From assembly GCF_001989615.1 (NCBI RefSeq), contig NZ_CP019067.1:1736001-1800000 (forward strand): a stretch of DNA of 64,000 nucleotides, written 5' to 3'. Each line of letters starts with the position of its first letter. Position 1 is the first letter of the stretch. The notes beneath the pieces are model-generated. The model had not been told where the DNA came from. It did no database searches and saw nothing but the letters and a program-made list of their open reading frames with translations. A program made the translations under genes and the position numbers. The DNA is from Halorientalis sp. IM1011 (lineage in GTDB: Archaea > Halobacteriota > Halobacteria > Halobacteriales > Haloarculaceae). Shown one piece after another: positions 1 to 8,497 of this stretch.

Positions 1-58
1 CGACCGCCGGGAGGAGCTCCTGCTCGTCGAAGGCTAACTCGACGTCGGCGTTGTCCAT
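1..58 (-). CDS. hisI: Probable phosphoribosyl-AMP cyclohydrolase, N-terminal fragment
   Basis: Only the first 19 codons are in the window; the gene runs off the left edge on the minus strand. It starts at the ATG at 58 and reads MDNADVELAFDEQELLPAV. The block FDEQELLPAV resembles the N-terminus of haloarchaeal HisI, which opens the phosphoribosyl-AMP ring in histidine synthesis. hisA and hisB lie within 6 kb, which supports this weakly. The fragment is too short to show any catalytic residue. Confidence 0.4.
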   Translation of the reverse strand, partial: MDNADVELAFDEQELLPAV

Positions 59-254
59 ACCACTCCTCCGACCGTCGCCCCGATATGCTTTGTGTCACCG
101 CCGCCCGCACGCGATATCAACCGTGAATCCGACGCCCGGTCGATTTCAGAACTGATTACAGCGTCGGAAATCGCCGTCTTACTTGCTCTCTGTGTTCTCA
201 GAAACTGTAATCGGGTGTGAGGATTGAAGCCGCTGTGGGGCCGAGCCTGTTTCG

Positions 255-770
255 ATGGAGCGCCGGAAGTTTCTGCAGCGTGCGGTGACCGGAGCGGCGG
301 TCGGGACCGTCGGCTGTCTCGGGAGCGGCGGCGAGGTCGTCGTGACGGTCAGTCGGGACGTGTCGGTCGAACCCGGCACGGGCTGGATCCGGGAGATCCC
401 CGACGTGTCCGACCCCGGGGGTTCGATCTCGTATATCTCCCGATCGAAGGCGCCCTTCGACGTGTACTTTTTCACGAGCAGGAAACAGATGCGGCGGTAC
501 GACGTCTACACGAGCGGTGAGGTCCCCGAGAAACTGCCGAGTGGCGACCAGGACATCGGCCGCACGGCCACCGAGACCGCAAGCGGGGACTTCAAGGCGA
601 GTTCGAAAAACGACGGGGGTCGGCAGTCGATCGACGAGAGCGGGCCCTACTACTTCGTCCTCGATCACTCCGACTACCCGGCTGCCGGCGGCGCTCGCCC
701 GTCCGAGATGCCGGACCGGCGGTCGATCTACCTCGATCTGACCGTCACGAAACAGCGGTTCGGGCTCTAG
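255..770 (+). CDS. Tat-exported lipoprotein of unknown function
   Basis: This 171-residue protein begins with a twin-arginine signal (ERRKFLQ, residues 2-8) and a lipobox ending at Cys21 (VGCLG). It is therefore probably exported folded and lipid-anchored on the outer face of the membrane, as is common in haloarchaea. The mature part is polar with no recognised domain. Its TAG stop overlaps the stop codon of the convergent prepilin peptidase gene within one CTAG at 767-770. I do not recognise a function. Confidence 0.75.
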   Translation: MERRKFLQRAVTGAAVGTVGCLGSGGEVVVTVSRDVSVEPGTGWIREIPDVSDPGGSISYISRSKAPFDVYFFTSRKQMRRYDVYTSGEVPEKLPSGDQDIGRTATETASGDFKASSKNDGGRQSIDESGPYYFVLDHSDYPAAGGARPSEMPDRRSIYLDLTVTKQRFGL

Positions 771-1807
771 AAGACGCCCAGTCCCTCGATCACCGCGTAC
801 AGCACGTCACCGTAGGTCAGCCCCAGCAGGAGACCCAGGAACATCGGGACGAGGAAGGGGATGCCGGGCGTGATCCACACCTCGTCGTCGCTCGAAAGCA
901 CCGTGAGCCCCTCCCGCAACTGCTCGGGCGTGGTCCCGTACGCGCTGCCCTCGATCTCCTCGAAGAACCGCTCCGCGCCCCAGGGGTCGGCGATCCCCTC
1001 TTCGTCAGGTGTGCCCGCCTCGTCGCTATCACGTGACTCCACCACGGACTCGTCGGTCGGCGTCCCCCCGTCGGTCACCGCGATCGCGCCGTCACCGGGC
1101 GGGTTCGTCGCCGCCGGGATGCTCGACGGGTCGCGGTACTCGTCTGGGGCGGCCCGCAGTTCGTCGAGGCTCGCACCCCGCCAGGCGAGGTACATCCGGA
1201 GGGCGTCCAGGTCGAGGCCGCGCCGGGTGAACCCGTCGGGCGTCTGGAGCAGGCGGCCGTACTCCTCGTCGAGTCGGTCGGTCTGGACCGGTCGTCCGAT
1301 GACCATCGCCTTGGCGACGTGGCCCCCCGCTGCGTTGCGCAGGGTCAGCGCCACGGGGTAGAACAGGCCGACGACGACCGTGTTCGAGAGGATCGTCATC
1401 GCGAACACGCCCAGTGTCGGGACGACGACCGGCAGGGCGAAGTCGGGAAACAGGTACGTCGGGAACGTGGGAAAGAGGACCGCGAGCGTGATCAGCGCCT
1501 TGGCGTCGGCCCCGCCGAAGCCGCCGATCCACCAGAAGCCGTAGGCGAGCGGGATCACGAACCCGAGGCTGATCGTCACCCGCAGGAAGTAGGCCCGCTG
1601 GTTCACGTAGCCCACCGTCGTCCCGGTCCAGACCTGCCAGGCCTCGACGGCGAGCGCGAGCACTGCGACCCCGAGCAGGGGGAGCCACGTCCGGTTGGGG
1701 ACGCGGCGGGTCTCGATGTCCCGCCAGGCGGCCCAGCCAAGCGCCGGCACGGCCACCAGGCGCAGCAGGTCCGGGATCGACGCCGTCACGATATCGGTCG
1801 CTACCAC
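767..1807 (-). CDS. pibD: Type IV prepilin / archaellin peptidase (A24 family, PibD-like)
   Basis: This 346-residue membrane protease should cleave class III signal peptides of archaellins and pilins at the cytoplasmic face. The two expected aspartates are visible. Asp30 lies in WRDIETRRVPN after the first membrane segment, and Asp101 lies in GFGGADAK, the archaeal version of the GxGD motif. Several hydrophobic segments follow. A hydrophilic stretch of about 100 residues (about 190-290), unusual for the core family, precedes a last membrane helix. The start is a GTG at 1807. No pilin gene is adjacent. Confidence 0.82.
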   Translation of the reverse strand: MVATDIVTASIPDLLRLVAVPALGWAAWRDIETRRVPNRTWLPLLGVAVLALAVEAWQVWTGTTVGYVNQRAYFLRVTISLGFVIPLAYGFWWIGGFGGADAKALITLAVLFPTFPTYLFPDFALPVVVPTLGVFAMTILSNTVVVGLFYPVALTLRNAAGGHVAKAMVIGRPVQTDRLDEEYGRLLQTPDGFTRRGLDLDALRMYLAWRGASLDELRAAPDEYRDPSSIPAATNPPGDGAIAVTDGGTPTDESVVESRDSDEAGTPDEEGIADPWGAERFFEEIEGSAYGTTPEQLREGLTVLSSDDEVWITPGIPFLVPMFLGLLLGLTYGDVLYAVIEGLGVF

Positions 1808-1872
1808 ACCCGGCCCCAGCGACGGCTAGGGCAAAGCGTTTGCGCACGACTCGAAACGGAGAAGGGCCGCGT

Positions 1873-2262
1873 TTAGATGACGCGGTTCTGCAGGTAGTCG
1901 AGGTGTTTCGCGTTGTAAACGATGCGGACCTCGTCGGCGTCGGGGCTGCCGATGCAGGTCAGTCGGACGTTCTTGTCTTCGACCTCCTCGTCGGAGAGGA
2001 TCTGCTGCATGTCCATGTCGATCTCGCCTTCGACGACGATGGCGGCGCAGTTGGCACACGCGCCGGCGCGACAGGAGAAGGGCCAGTCGTAGCCCTGGGC
2101 CTCGGCGGCCTCGAGGATGTACTCGCCCTCGTTGACATCGAGGGATCCGTAGTCCTCGTCGTCGAGGTCGGCCTCTGCGGCCTTGTCGAACGTCTCGTTG
2201 TCGTACATGTCCCAACCGTGATCGTCCAGTACTTCGTAATTTAGGTACTCTACCGTGGGCAT
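1873..2262 (-). CDS. fdx: Halobacterial-type [2Fe-2S] ferredoxin
   Basis: This is a 129-residue plant-type ferredoxin that carries electrons in the cytoplasm, in halophiles mainly from 2-oxoacid:ferredoxin oxidoreductases. The cluster ligands are Cys64, Cys69, Cys72 (CRAGACANC) and Cys103 (LTCIG). The acidic N-terminal insertion typical of halobacterial ferredoxins occupies about residues 12-45. The ATG at 2262 ([10 protein letters not shown]) matches known family starts; two GTG codons just upstream (2265 and 2268) are in frame but unlikely. Length matches the family closely. Confidence 0.95.
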   Translation of the reverse strand: MPTVEYLNYEVLDDHGWDMYDNETFDKAAEADLDDEDYGSLDVNEGEYILEAAEAQGYDWPFSCRAGACANCAAIVVEGEIDMDMQQILSDEEVEDKNVRLTCIGSPDADEVRIVYNAKHLDYLQNRVI

Positions 2263-2352
2263 CACCACGCTGGTTCGGCCCCCTGACTGTTAGATGTTGC
2301 TGTTTTCGGGTCCCCCAGTGAACAATTATGCCCGATCTTTCCGGCCAGATGG

Positions 2353-3564
2353 TCAGAACACGGGAACGAACCGGAAGAGGAGATACGACGCGACCGTCGC
2401 GATGGCCGGCACGACGTTCTGGAGCAGGATTACCCGGGCGGTCGTCGCCGGCTCGAACAGGTCCGACGCCTTCGGCAGGTCCTCGGGCTCTTCCTCGCCG
2501 ATGGCCTTCCGGTCGGTCTCCTCGGGCGTGCCGCCCTCCCCGCCGACCGTCGGCGCGTCGTCGGCGTCGGCCGCCAGCGCGCCCGGCGTGGCGGCCGCCT
2601 GATCACCCCCGCCCCGGACCGCGTCGCCGATCGTCGCCGTCCGGGTCGCCCGGCCCCAGCCGAGCCCGACGATGCTCATCGTCGCGATGATGACGAAACT
2701 GGCCGGCACGCCCAGCGCCGACAGCATCGTCACCAGCGTGGAACTGACGACGGCCACGACCAGCGCCGCCAGGATCGGCAGGTCCGTCAGGTCGTTCCCG
2801 ATAGTGTCCATCGTCCGCCGGGCGATGGTGAACGCACCCAGTCCGATGGCCGCCCCGCCCAGCAGGACGCCGTTGTAGAGCCCGAGCGATCCGCTGCCGA
2901 CCAGCGGCGCGACCGCGTTGGCGACGTTCGAGGCCCCCGCCGAGAAGGCCATGTAACAGCCGATGGCGACGACCGACACCGTCCCGAGGAACTCCCGGCG
3001 GGTCGTCTTCGGTCCCAGCGCCGGCCGCGGGAGCGTCCCGGACCGATCGAGCACGAGCAGGGCACCCTGAGACTGGGAGATGGCGAACCACTCGACCAGC
3101 CGCGGGTAGAAGTACCGGCCGATGACGGCACAGACCCAGAACGCGAGGACGGGGGCGAACAGCCACCAGGAGACGATCTCGCCCATCTCGGCCCAGTTGA
3201 GGTTCCCCTGGGCCAGCCCGAGTCCGGCGATCGCGCCGACCGCCGTCATCGACGTGGAGGCCGGCACGCCGACCACGTTCGAGAGGAACAGGGCGAACCC
3301 GATGAAAAACAGGACGGCGATCGAGGTCACCAGCGTGAACGCGCTCCCGGGAACGATCTGTCCGCCGAGGGTCTCGACGACCTCCGTCCCGACGGTGACC
3401 CCGCCCAGCAGCGCGAACACCGTCATCAGCCCCGCCGCACCGATCTTCGAGACCGTCCCCGCGCCGACCGCGGGGCCGAACGCGACGCCCGTCGAGGACC
3501 CTCCGATGTTGAACCCGACGAACACCGCCACGAGGAGTCCGATCGCGAGGAGGGCCGACACCAT
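2353..3564 (-). CDS. pit: PiT-family inorganic phosphate transporter
   Basis: This 403-residue integral membrane protein belongs to the low-affinity phosphate permeases driven by H+ or Na+. The internal duplication of the family is visible as a GFNIGGSSTGVAFGPAVGAG block near residue 17 and a related block around residue 220 (GASNVANAVAPLVGSG). About ten hydrophobic segments are present. Between them lies a hydrophilic loop near residues 310-365 rich in Asp, Glu and Gly. A second PiT gene lies at 19155-20339. No phosphate regulator is adjacent. Confidence 0.88.
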   Translation of the reverse strand: MVSALLAIGLLVAVFVGFNIGGSSTGVAFGPAVGAGTVSKIGAAGLMTVFALLGGVTVGTEVVETLGGQIVPGSAFTLVTSIAVLFFIGFALFLSNVVGVPASTSMTAVGAIAGLGLAQGNLNWAEMGEIVSWWLFAPVLAFWVCAVIGRYFYPRLVEWFAISQSQGALLVLDRSGTLPRPALGPKTTRREFLGTVSVVAIGCYMAFSAGASNVANAVAPLVGSGSLGLYNGVLLGGAAIGLGAFTIARRTMDTIGNDLTDLPILAALVVAVVSSTLVTMLSALGVPASFVIIATMSIVGLGWGRATRTATIGDAVRGGGDQAAATPGALAADADDAPTVGGEGGTPEETDRKAIGEEEPEDLPKASDLFEPATTARVILLQNVVPAIATVASYLLFRFVPVF

Positions 3565-3682
3565 ATTCCGCAGTCCGAACGCGTGCGATTAAACGATGGC
3601 GCTTTGGGTGATGCCTGCACCAGCGGTGTCGCTGCCGCCCGCGACCGACACGCTTTCCGCGCTCGCCCGCGGAGGCTCCGAC

Positions 3683-4405
3683 ATGTTCCCCGAGTTCGAG
3701 GTCGTCCCCGCCGTCGACATGCAGGACGGGCAGGTCGTCCAGCTCGTCGGCGGCGAGCGCGGCACCGGCACCGAGTACGGCGACCCCGTCGAGGCCGCCC
3801 GCCGCTGGGTCGACGCCGGTGCGTCCACGCTCCACCTCGTCGACCTCGACGGCGCGTTCGAGGGCGAACGCGAGAACGCCCCCGCCGTCGACGCCATCCT
3901 CGACGACGTGGACGTGGACGTACAGCTGGGCGGCGGGATCCGCACCGTCGCCGACGCCACCGACCTCTTGGAGCGCGGCGTCGACCGCGTCATTCTGGGT
4001 ACCGCGGCCGTCGAAAATCCCGAGATCGTCGCGGAGATCAGCGACGAGCATCCGGGGAGCGTGACGGTCAGCCTCGACGCCAAGGACGGCGAGGTCGTCG
4101 TCTCGGGCTGGACCGAGGGCACCGGACTGGACCCCGCTGAGGCCGCGACCCGCTACGAGGAGTTGGGAGCCGGCGCGATCCTCTTTACCGACGTGGACGT
4201 GGAGGGGCAACTCGAAGGCGTACGGACCGATCCGGTTCGGCGGGTCGTCGAGGCCGTCGACATCCCGGTGATCGCCAGCGGCGGCGTGGCGACCATCGAG
4301 GACGTGCAGGCGCTCGAAGCGGCCGGCGCGAGCGCCGTCGTCGTCGGCAGTGCCCTCTACGAGGGGCAGTTCACGCTGGAAGAAGCGATGGCCGCAATCG
4401 AGTAG
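3683..4405 (+). CDS. hisA: HisA, phosphoribosylformimino-5-aminoimidazole carboxamide ribotide isomerase
   Basis: This 240-residue (beta/alpha)8 barrel carries out the fourth step of histidine synthesis, an Amadori rearrangement of ProFAR. The two catalytic aspartates are Asp12 (VPAVDMQDGQ) and Asp170 (LFTDVDVEG). The phosphate-binding loops GGGIR and SGGVA are also present. I chose the ATG at 3683 because GGAGG stands at 3671-3675 and the homologous N-terminus begins there; an in-frame ATG at 3596 would add 29 unrelated residues. Its TAG stop directly abuts the stop codon of the convergent rhodanese gene. Confidence 0.95.
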   Translation: MFPEFEVVPAVDMQDGQVVQLVGGERGTGTEYGDPVEAARRWVDAGASTLHLVDLDGAFEGERENAPAVDAILDDVDVDVQLGGGIRTVADATDLLERGVDRVILGTAAVENPEIVAEISDEHPGSVTVSLDAKDGEVVVSGWTEGTGLDPAEAATRYEELGAGAILFTDVDVEGQLEGVRTDPVRRVVEAVDIPVIASGGVATIEDVQALEAAGASAVVVGSALYEGQFTLEEAMAAIE

Positions 4406-5245
4406 TCAGGCCTGCCTGCCGCCGCCGACCAGTCCTTGCGCGGTGACCCCGCCGCTCGTCAACTCGCCGAGCGACGCGGTCAGGTCGTAGGCGGGCGTCT
4501 CGACGGTGATATCTGTACTGTCGGTGACCCGCGAGAAGTGGAGGACGAGTTCGTAGGAGCCGTCCCCGCGGATCGGAGTGGCCTCCTCCTGCCGGCCGTT
4601 CGCGGTCCGGGCCCACGCGAGCGACCCGGCGTGGCTCGGATCCGTCTTCCCCTCGATCACGTAGGACTGGTAGGCCGACGGGTGGAAGTCGGGGTTCCGG
4701 CCGGCGATGGGGTACGAGCGGGCGCTCCACTCCCAGAACCCCTCGTCGATGGCGTACACCTCCTCGTAGCCGTTCGCGAGCAGGTCGCCGGCCCGGGCGG
4801 TCGAGAGGTGGTGTGGACACCCGCAGTAACAGATGATCCGGTCGCCTTCCGCCCACTCGGTCACGGGGTCGTTCCGCCGCCCGCTGGCCGGGCTCAGGAC
4901 GGCCCCCGATATGTGAGAGCGCTCGTACTGCTCGGGCCCGCGCGCGTCGACGAACCGCGCCTCGCGGCGGCGGAACCAGTCGTACGCGACGCCCACCGGA
5001 ACCAGCGGCATCTCGACGCCCTGATCGTAGCTCAGCGTCTCGAACGACGACGGATCGATCTCGGGTGCCGGCGGTGTCTCGTCGATCACCGACGGATCGG
5101 GATAGCCGTCCACCTCCGTCGGTGTCCCTGCCGGCGTCTCGGTTTCAGTGGGTTCGCCGGTCGGCGTCCCGTCGGACGATCCCCCGATACAACCTGCCAG
5201 TCCGGTGGCGGCCCCCACCACCCCCAGAAATCGACGGCGATCCAT
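4406..5245 (-). CDS. Rhodanese-domain Tat lipoprotein
   Basis: This 279-residue protein starts at the ATG at 5245 with MDRRRFLGVVGAATGLAGC, a twin-arginine signal and lipobox in one, so it should sit lipid-anchored outside the cell. After a Pro/Thr/Glu-rich linker comes a rhodanese domain (about residues 75-190) with the active-site cysteine in ICYCGCPHH. Rhodaneses transfer or bind sulfane sulfur. A C-terminal extension of about 80 residues, rich in beta-type sequence, is not part of the rhodanese fold and I do not recognise it. Substrate is unknown. Confidence 0.85.
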   Translation of the reverse strand: MDRRRFLGVVGAATGLAGCIGGSSDGTPTGEPTETETPAGTPTEVDGYPDPSVIDETPPAPEIDPSSFETLSYDQGVEMPLVPVGVAYDWFRRREARFVDARGPEQYERSHISGAVLSPASGRRNDPVTEWAEGDRIICYCGCPHHLSTARAGDLLANGYEEVYAIDEGFWEWSARSYPIAGRNPDFHPSAYQSYVIEGKTDPSHAGSLAWARTANGRQEEATPIRGDGSYELVLHFSRVTDSTDITVETPAYDLTASLGELTSGGVTAQGLVGGGRQA

Positions 5246-5298
5246 GCGAGTATCCGCGGTCCGAGACGACAAAACGATGACGACTGTCGCGACCCCGA

Positions 5299-5484
5299 TC
5301 AGGTCCGGCCACGCCGACCGCCGGACCGGTCGACGCGCCGCCCTGCCCCGGAGAAACGTGGGGCAGCGAGCAGATACGCCCCGGCCACGAACAGGGCCAC
5401 TGCGACGGGCAGCGTCGGCCCGGCACCGACGAACAGCAGTCCCGTGGCCGCCACGAGCACGCCCAGCGCGTCGCGTTTGTGCAT
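5299..5484 (-). CDS. Small hydrophobic membrane protein
   Basis: The ATG at 5484 opens a 61-residue protein ([18 protein letters not shown]...) with two hydrophobic segments (about residues 6-20 and 23-42) and a basic, Arg/Gly-rich C-terminus. In-frame ATGs further upstream (5502, 5511) would add a few residues. It lies between two well-supported genes with room for its own promoter. Function is unknown, and coding is inferred from the membrane-like composition only. Confidence 0.5.
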   Translation of the reverse strand: MHKRDALGVLVAATGLLFVGAGPTLPVAVALFVAGAYLLAAPRFSGAGRRVDRSGGRRGRT

Positions 5485-5577
5485 ACTCGTGTGAATGACA
5501 GTCATACACAAATAGTTCAGTCAGACGCGCGTCGTCGCCGCGGGACTTACTTAAGGCCGGCCCGCGACGGTCGGGGT

Positions 5578-6165
5578 ATGAGCGACCGGACGGCGGCGGT
5601 GACCCGCGAGACCGCCGAGACGGAGATCGAGGTGACGCTCGACCTGGACGGCGACGGCGAGTCGACGGTCGACACCGGGATCGGCTTCTTCGACCACATG
5701 CTGGAATCGCTGGCCAAGCACGGCCTGTTCGACGTCACAGTGGACTGCGACGGCGATCTGGAGATCGACGACCACCACACCGTCGAGGACGTGGCGATCA
5801 CGCTCGGCCAGGCGTTCGAGGAGGCACTCGGTGACAAGCGCGGCATCCGCCGCTACGCCGACCGGACGGTCCCACTCGACGAGGCAGTCGCCGAAGTCGT
5901 CGTCGACGTGTCGGGCCGCCCGTTCTTCCAGTTCGAGGGCGCGTTCGCCCAGGAACAGGTCGGCGAGTTCACCAGCCACATGGGCAAGCACTTCCTGCGC
6001 TCGCTGGCCACGAACGCCGGGCTGACCCTCCATGCCTCGGTCGAGGGTGAGAACGCCCACCACCAGGTCGAGGCGCTGTTCAAGGCGCTGGCCCGGGCGC
6101 TGGACGACGCGACACGCATCGACGAGCGCCGCAGCGACACGCCGAGTACGAAAGGCGAACTGTAG
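5578..6165 (+). CDS. hisB: HisB, imidazoleglycerol-phosphate dehydratase
   Basis: This 195-residue monofunctional dehydratase catalyses the sixth step of histidine synthesis. The two metal-binding histidine motifs are present: DDHHTVED (about residue 61) and [14 protein letters not shown] (about residue 158), with the opening GFFDHMLES block. The ATG at 5578 follows a TTACTTAA promoter-like stretch by about 25 bases. The last 69 bases of the gene are repeated downstream (6354-6483) beyond a 59-codon gene, an arrangement discussed in the findings. The protein is full length. Confidence 0.95.
   Translation: MSDRTAAVTRETAETEIEVTLDLDGDGESTVDTGIGFFDHMLESLAKHGLFDVTVDCDGDLEIDDHHTVEDVAITLGQAFEEALGDKRGIRRYADRTVPLDEAVAEVVVDVSGRPFFQFEGAFAQEQVGEFTSHMGKHFLRSLATNAGLTLHASVEGENAHHQVEALFKALARALDDATRIDERRSDTPSTKGEL
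6097..6165 (+). repeat. Direct repeat copy A: 3' end of hisB
   Basis: These 69 bases code for the last 22 residues of HisB plus the stop codon. Nearly the same sequence recurs at 6354-6388 and 6451-6483, split by a 62-base hairpin insert. The two copies flank a 59-codon gene. Confidence 0.85.
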
Positions 6166-6171
6166 GACGCG

Positions 6172-6351
6172 ATGGCGGACGACTTCGGGTATCTCGCCGT
6201 TGACACCACGGATATGGACTTGAGCGAGTTCTCTCCCGAGGAGGCTCGCCGCCACCGTATCCGTCAGATCGTCCGTCAGGACATGGAAGCCCACGAGGAG
6301 ATTTACGACGACCTCGCACGGGAGTACCATTCCAAACCCACCGACTTTTGA
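6172..6351 (+). CDS. Small acidic protein of unknown function, enclosed by hisB tail repeats
   Basis: This 59-residue reading frame starts 6 bases after the hisB stop codon and reads MADDFGYLAVDTTDMDLSEF, then a predicted charged helix (about residues 21-52, SPEEARRHRIRQIVRQDMEAH). It has third-position GC like its neighbours. The charged helical make-up recalls small regulatory or antitoxin proteins, but no partner toxin is present and I do not recognise it. It lies between a complete hisB and a second copy of the hisB 3' tail, so it may have arrived by insertion. Confidence 0.6.
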   Translation: MADDFGYLAVDTTDMDLSEFSPEEARRHRIRQIVRQDMEAHEEIYDDLAREYHSKPTDF

Positions 6352-6353
6352 CT

Positions 6354-6483
6354 GCGCTGGACGACGCGACCCGGATCGACGAGCGCCGGACGGGAGGCCG
6401 AGCGGTGCGAGGCCTCCAAATGCGAGCGGTGAACGAAGTGAGCCGCGAGCAGCGACACGCCGAGTACGAAAGGCGAGTTGTAG
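6354..6483 (+). repeat. Direct repeat copy B: displaced hisB 3' tail interrupted by a hairpin insert
   Basis: Bases 6354-6388 and 6451-6483 match the hisB tail at 6097-6165 with a few substitutions, including the TAG. Bases 6389-6450 are extra. They contain a perfect stem GGAGGCC (6393-6399) / GGCCTCC (6411-6417), followed by GTGAACGAAGTGAGCCGC. That second stretch resembles the minus-strand reading of the hairpin array at 57.8-58.2 kb. This copy is not a functional hisB. Confidence 0.8.
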
Positions 6484-6521
6484 CCAGCACGCCTAAGCCC
6501 GTCGGCGTGTCAGAGTTCGCC

Positions 6522-7025
6522 ATGTTCGCAGAAATTATGGAGAAATTCGAGGGGAGTCCCTCCCAGCAGCGGGTCATCAGGCTGCTCCTCGAACGCGGCT
6601 TCTCTGTCAACGACGACGGGCGGGTGGTCTCCGGGGGGATCGAGATCCCCAACACCGGGATCGCCCGGGAGATCGACGTGGACCGGCGGGTGGTCGACTC
6701 GACGACCGACGCCATCCTCGCGGACGAACAGCTCCGGCGGATCTTCCAGAACATCTCCCAGATCCCCAGTCTGATGGACCTCGCACCGGTGCTCGACCTG
6801 CACGTCCTCACGGTCGACGTCTACGACACCGAACAGCCCGGCATCGTCGCCGAGGTCGCGGGCATGATCGCCGAGGAGGACATCTCGATGCGCCAGACGG
6901 TCTCGGAGGATCCGGAGTTCGCCGTCGACCCCAGACTCTACATCGTCACCGAGGATCCGCTCCCGGGCGACCTGCTCAACGCGATCCGGGAGCTGGACTA
7001 CGTCCGGAAGATCGAGTTGCAGTGA
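6522..7025 (+). CDS. ACT-domain protein, predicted amino-acid-responsive regulator
   Basis: This 167-residue protein belongs to a haloarchaeal family of predicted regulators of amino acid metabolism. An N-terminal helical, HTH-like part (about residues 1-60, with SPSQQRVIRLLLERGF and TGIAREIDVDRRVV) is followed by a C-terminal ACT domain (about 85-165, LTVDVYDTEQPGIVAEVAGM), which usually binds an amino acid. I prefer the ATG at 6522 on family similarity; a GTG at 6507 is possible. Its promoter would fall inside the displaced hisB tail. Position after hisB suggests a link to amino acid synthesis. Confidence 0.8.
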   Translation: MFAEIMEKFEGSPSQQRVIRLLLERGFSVNDDGRVVSGGIEIPNTGIAREIDVDRRVVDSTTDAILADEQLRRIFQNISQIPSLMDLAPVLDLHVLTVDVYDTEQPGIVAEVAGMIAEEDISMRQTVSEDPEFAVDPRLYIVTEDPLPGDLLNAIRELDYVRKIELQ

Positions 7026-7094
7026 CGGGCTGAGCGCCGCTGAACCGTCGAATCGGCAACAATTACTTTGAGGGTGCCTGCGCAAAGCGAGGGT

Positions 7095-8477
7095 ATGGCG
7101 TCCGACGCCGAGGCGTTGCTCGACCTCGCGCAGGACAAGATCGTCGTCCTCGACGAGGACGGGGTGTTCGAGTACGCCAACGCGGCGGTCGACCGACTCC
7201 TCGGGTACGCGCCGGCGGAGCTGGTCGGGACCAGTGTATTCGAACACGTCCACCCCGACGACGAGGCGGGGGTCAGGGAGTGTTTCGCCCGGGTCGTCGA
7301 GGCGGACGACGATCTGGCCGAACAGTCCACCTACCGGTTCCGTCACGCCGACGGCTCGTGGGTGTGGCTCGAGAGTCGCGTCTCGAACGCCCGCTGTCCG
7401 GAGATCGACGGCTACGTCGTCACCTCACGGGACGTGACCGAGCGCAAGCGACTGGCCGACAGACGCCGCGAGTCCGAGCGCCGTCTCCGACAGCTCACCG
7501 AGAACACGAGCGACGCCCTCTGGATGTACACGAGCGACTGGGAGGAGTTACTGTTCGTCAACTCCGCTTTCGAGGACATCTGGGGGATCCCGACCGACGA
7601 CCTCCGTGCGGACCCGACGAAGTTCATGGAGGCCGTCCACCCGGCGGACCGCGAGACGATCAGACGCAACATGAAACGCCTCTCGGCCGGCGACTCGGTC
7701 GAACTGGAGTGTCGGGTCAACGACGAGCGGGACTTCCAGCGCTGGGTGTGGATCCAGGCGACGCCCGTGATCGTCGACGGCGACGTCACCCGGATCGTGG
7801 GGTTCACCCGCGATATCACCGACCGACGGCGACGGACCAAACAGATGCGGGTCCTCGACAGGCAGTTGCGCCACAACCTCCGCAACGACATGAACGTCGT
7901 CATCGGCCGCACGGAGGCCGCACGCGAGGACGACGACGTGGCGACACACCTCGACAGCATCGATCGCACGGCCAGGCAGGTCGTCGACGACGCGGAGAAA
8001 CAGCGTGCAATCATCAACGTCCTCGAACAGGGTGTCGTGTCCGAACCCGTCGACCTGGCCGCGACTGTCCGGGAGACGGTCGAGAACGTCGCCGCCGCCT
8101 ACCCGGACGCGACCGTCGAGTGCGACCTCCCCGAGTCGGTCACGGTGTCCGCGGTCCCACAGGTCGTCTGGGGCGTCCGTGAACTCGTCGAGAACGCCGT
8201 CGAGCACGCGACGGACCCGGCACCCACGGTGACCGTCTCGCTCACCGTGGCCGACGACACCGCCGAACTCACGGTGACGGACGAGGCCCCACCGATCCCC
8301 GAGCGTGAGTACGCCAGCCTCACCGAGGACTACGAGGACGACGCGCTCCTCCACAGCAGCGGCCTCGGGCTCTGGCTCGCGTACTGGATCGCCGACCTCT
8401 CGGACGGACGACTCACCTTCGAGACCCACGACGACGGCAACGTCGTGACGATGCACCTCCCGATTCACGACGACTAG
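7095..8477 (+). CDS. PAS-PAS sensor histidine kinase, cytoplasmic
   Basis: This 460-residue kinase has no membrane segment. Two PAS domains (about residues 5-120 and 130-250) precede the phosphoacceptor helix with His260 in RQLRHNLRND, the haloarchaeal HisKA form. An ATPase domain follows with the N-box NAVEHA and the G-box GLGLWLA. It should autophosphorylate in response to a cytoplasmic cue such as redox state or a ligand. No response regulator gene is next to it. The ATG at 7095 follows a short GAGGGT; an in-frame start nine codons upstream is less likely. Confidence 0.88.
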   Translation: MASDAEALLDLAQDKIVVLDEDGVFEYANAAVDRLLGYAPAELVGTSVFEHVHPDDEAGVRECFARVVEADDDLAEQSTYRFRHADGSWVWLESRVSNARCPEIDGYVVTSRDVTERKRLADRRRESERRLRQLTENTSDALWMYTSDWEELLFVNSAFEDIWGIPTDDLRADPTKFMEAVHPADRETIRRNMKRLSAGDSVELECRVNDERDFQRWVWIQATPVIVDGDVTRIVGFTRDITDRRRRTKQMRVLDRQLRHNLRNDMNVVIGRTEAAREDDDVATHLDSIDRTARQVVDDAEKQRAIINVLEQGVVSEPVDLAATVRETVENVAAAYPDATVECDLPESVTVSAVPQVVWGVRELVENAVEHATDPAPTVTVSLTVADDTAELTVTDEAPPIPEREYASLTEDYEDDALLHSSGLGLWLAYWIADLSDGRLTFETHDDGNVVTMHLPIHDD

Positions 8478-8497
8478 CGAGCGCGACCGGCGACACC

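Noticed and set aside
2603-4210. 535-codon minus-strand frame across hisA and the phosphate transporter
   Set aside because: It overlaps two well-supported genes and gives Arg/Gly/Asp-rich sequence without a family pattern.
6348-7025. Fusion of the displaced hisB tail to the ACT protein in one frame
   Set aside because: The open frame does run through, but the added residues come from the repeat and the hairpin insert. The family start is at 6522.
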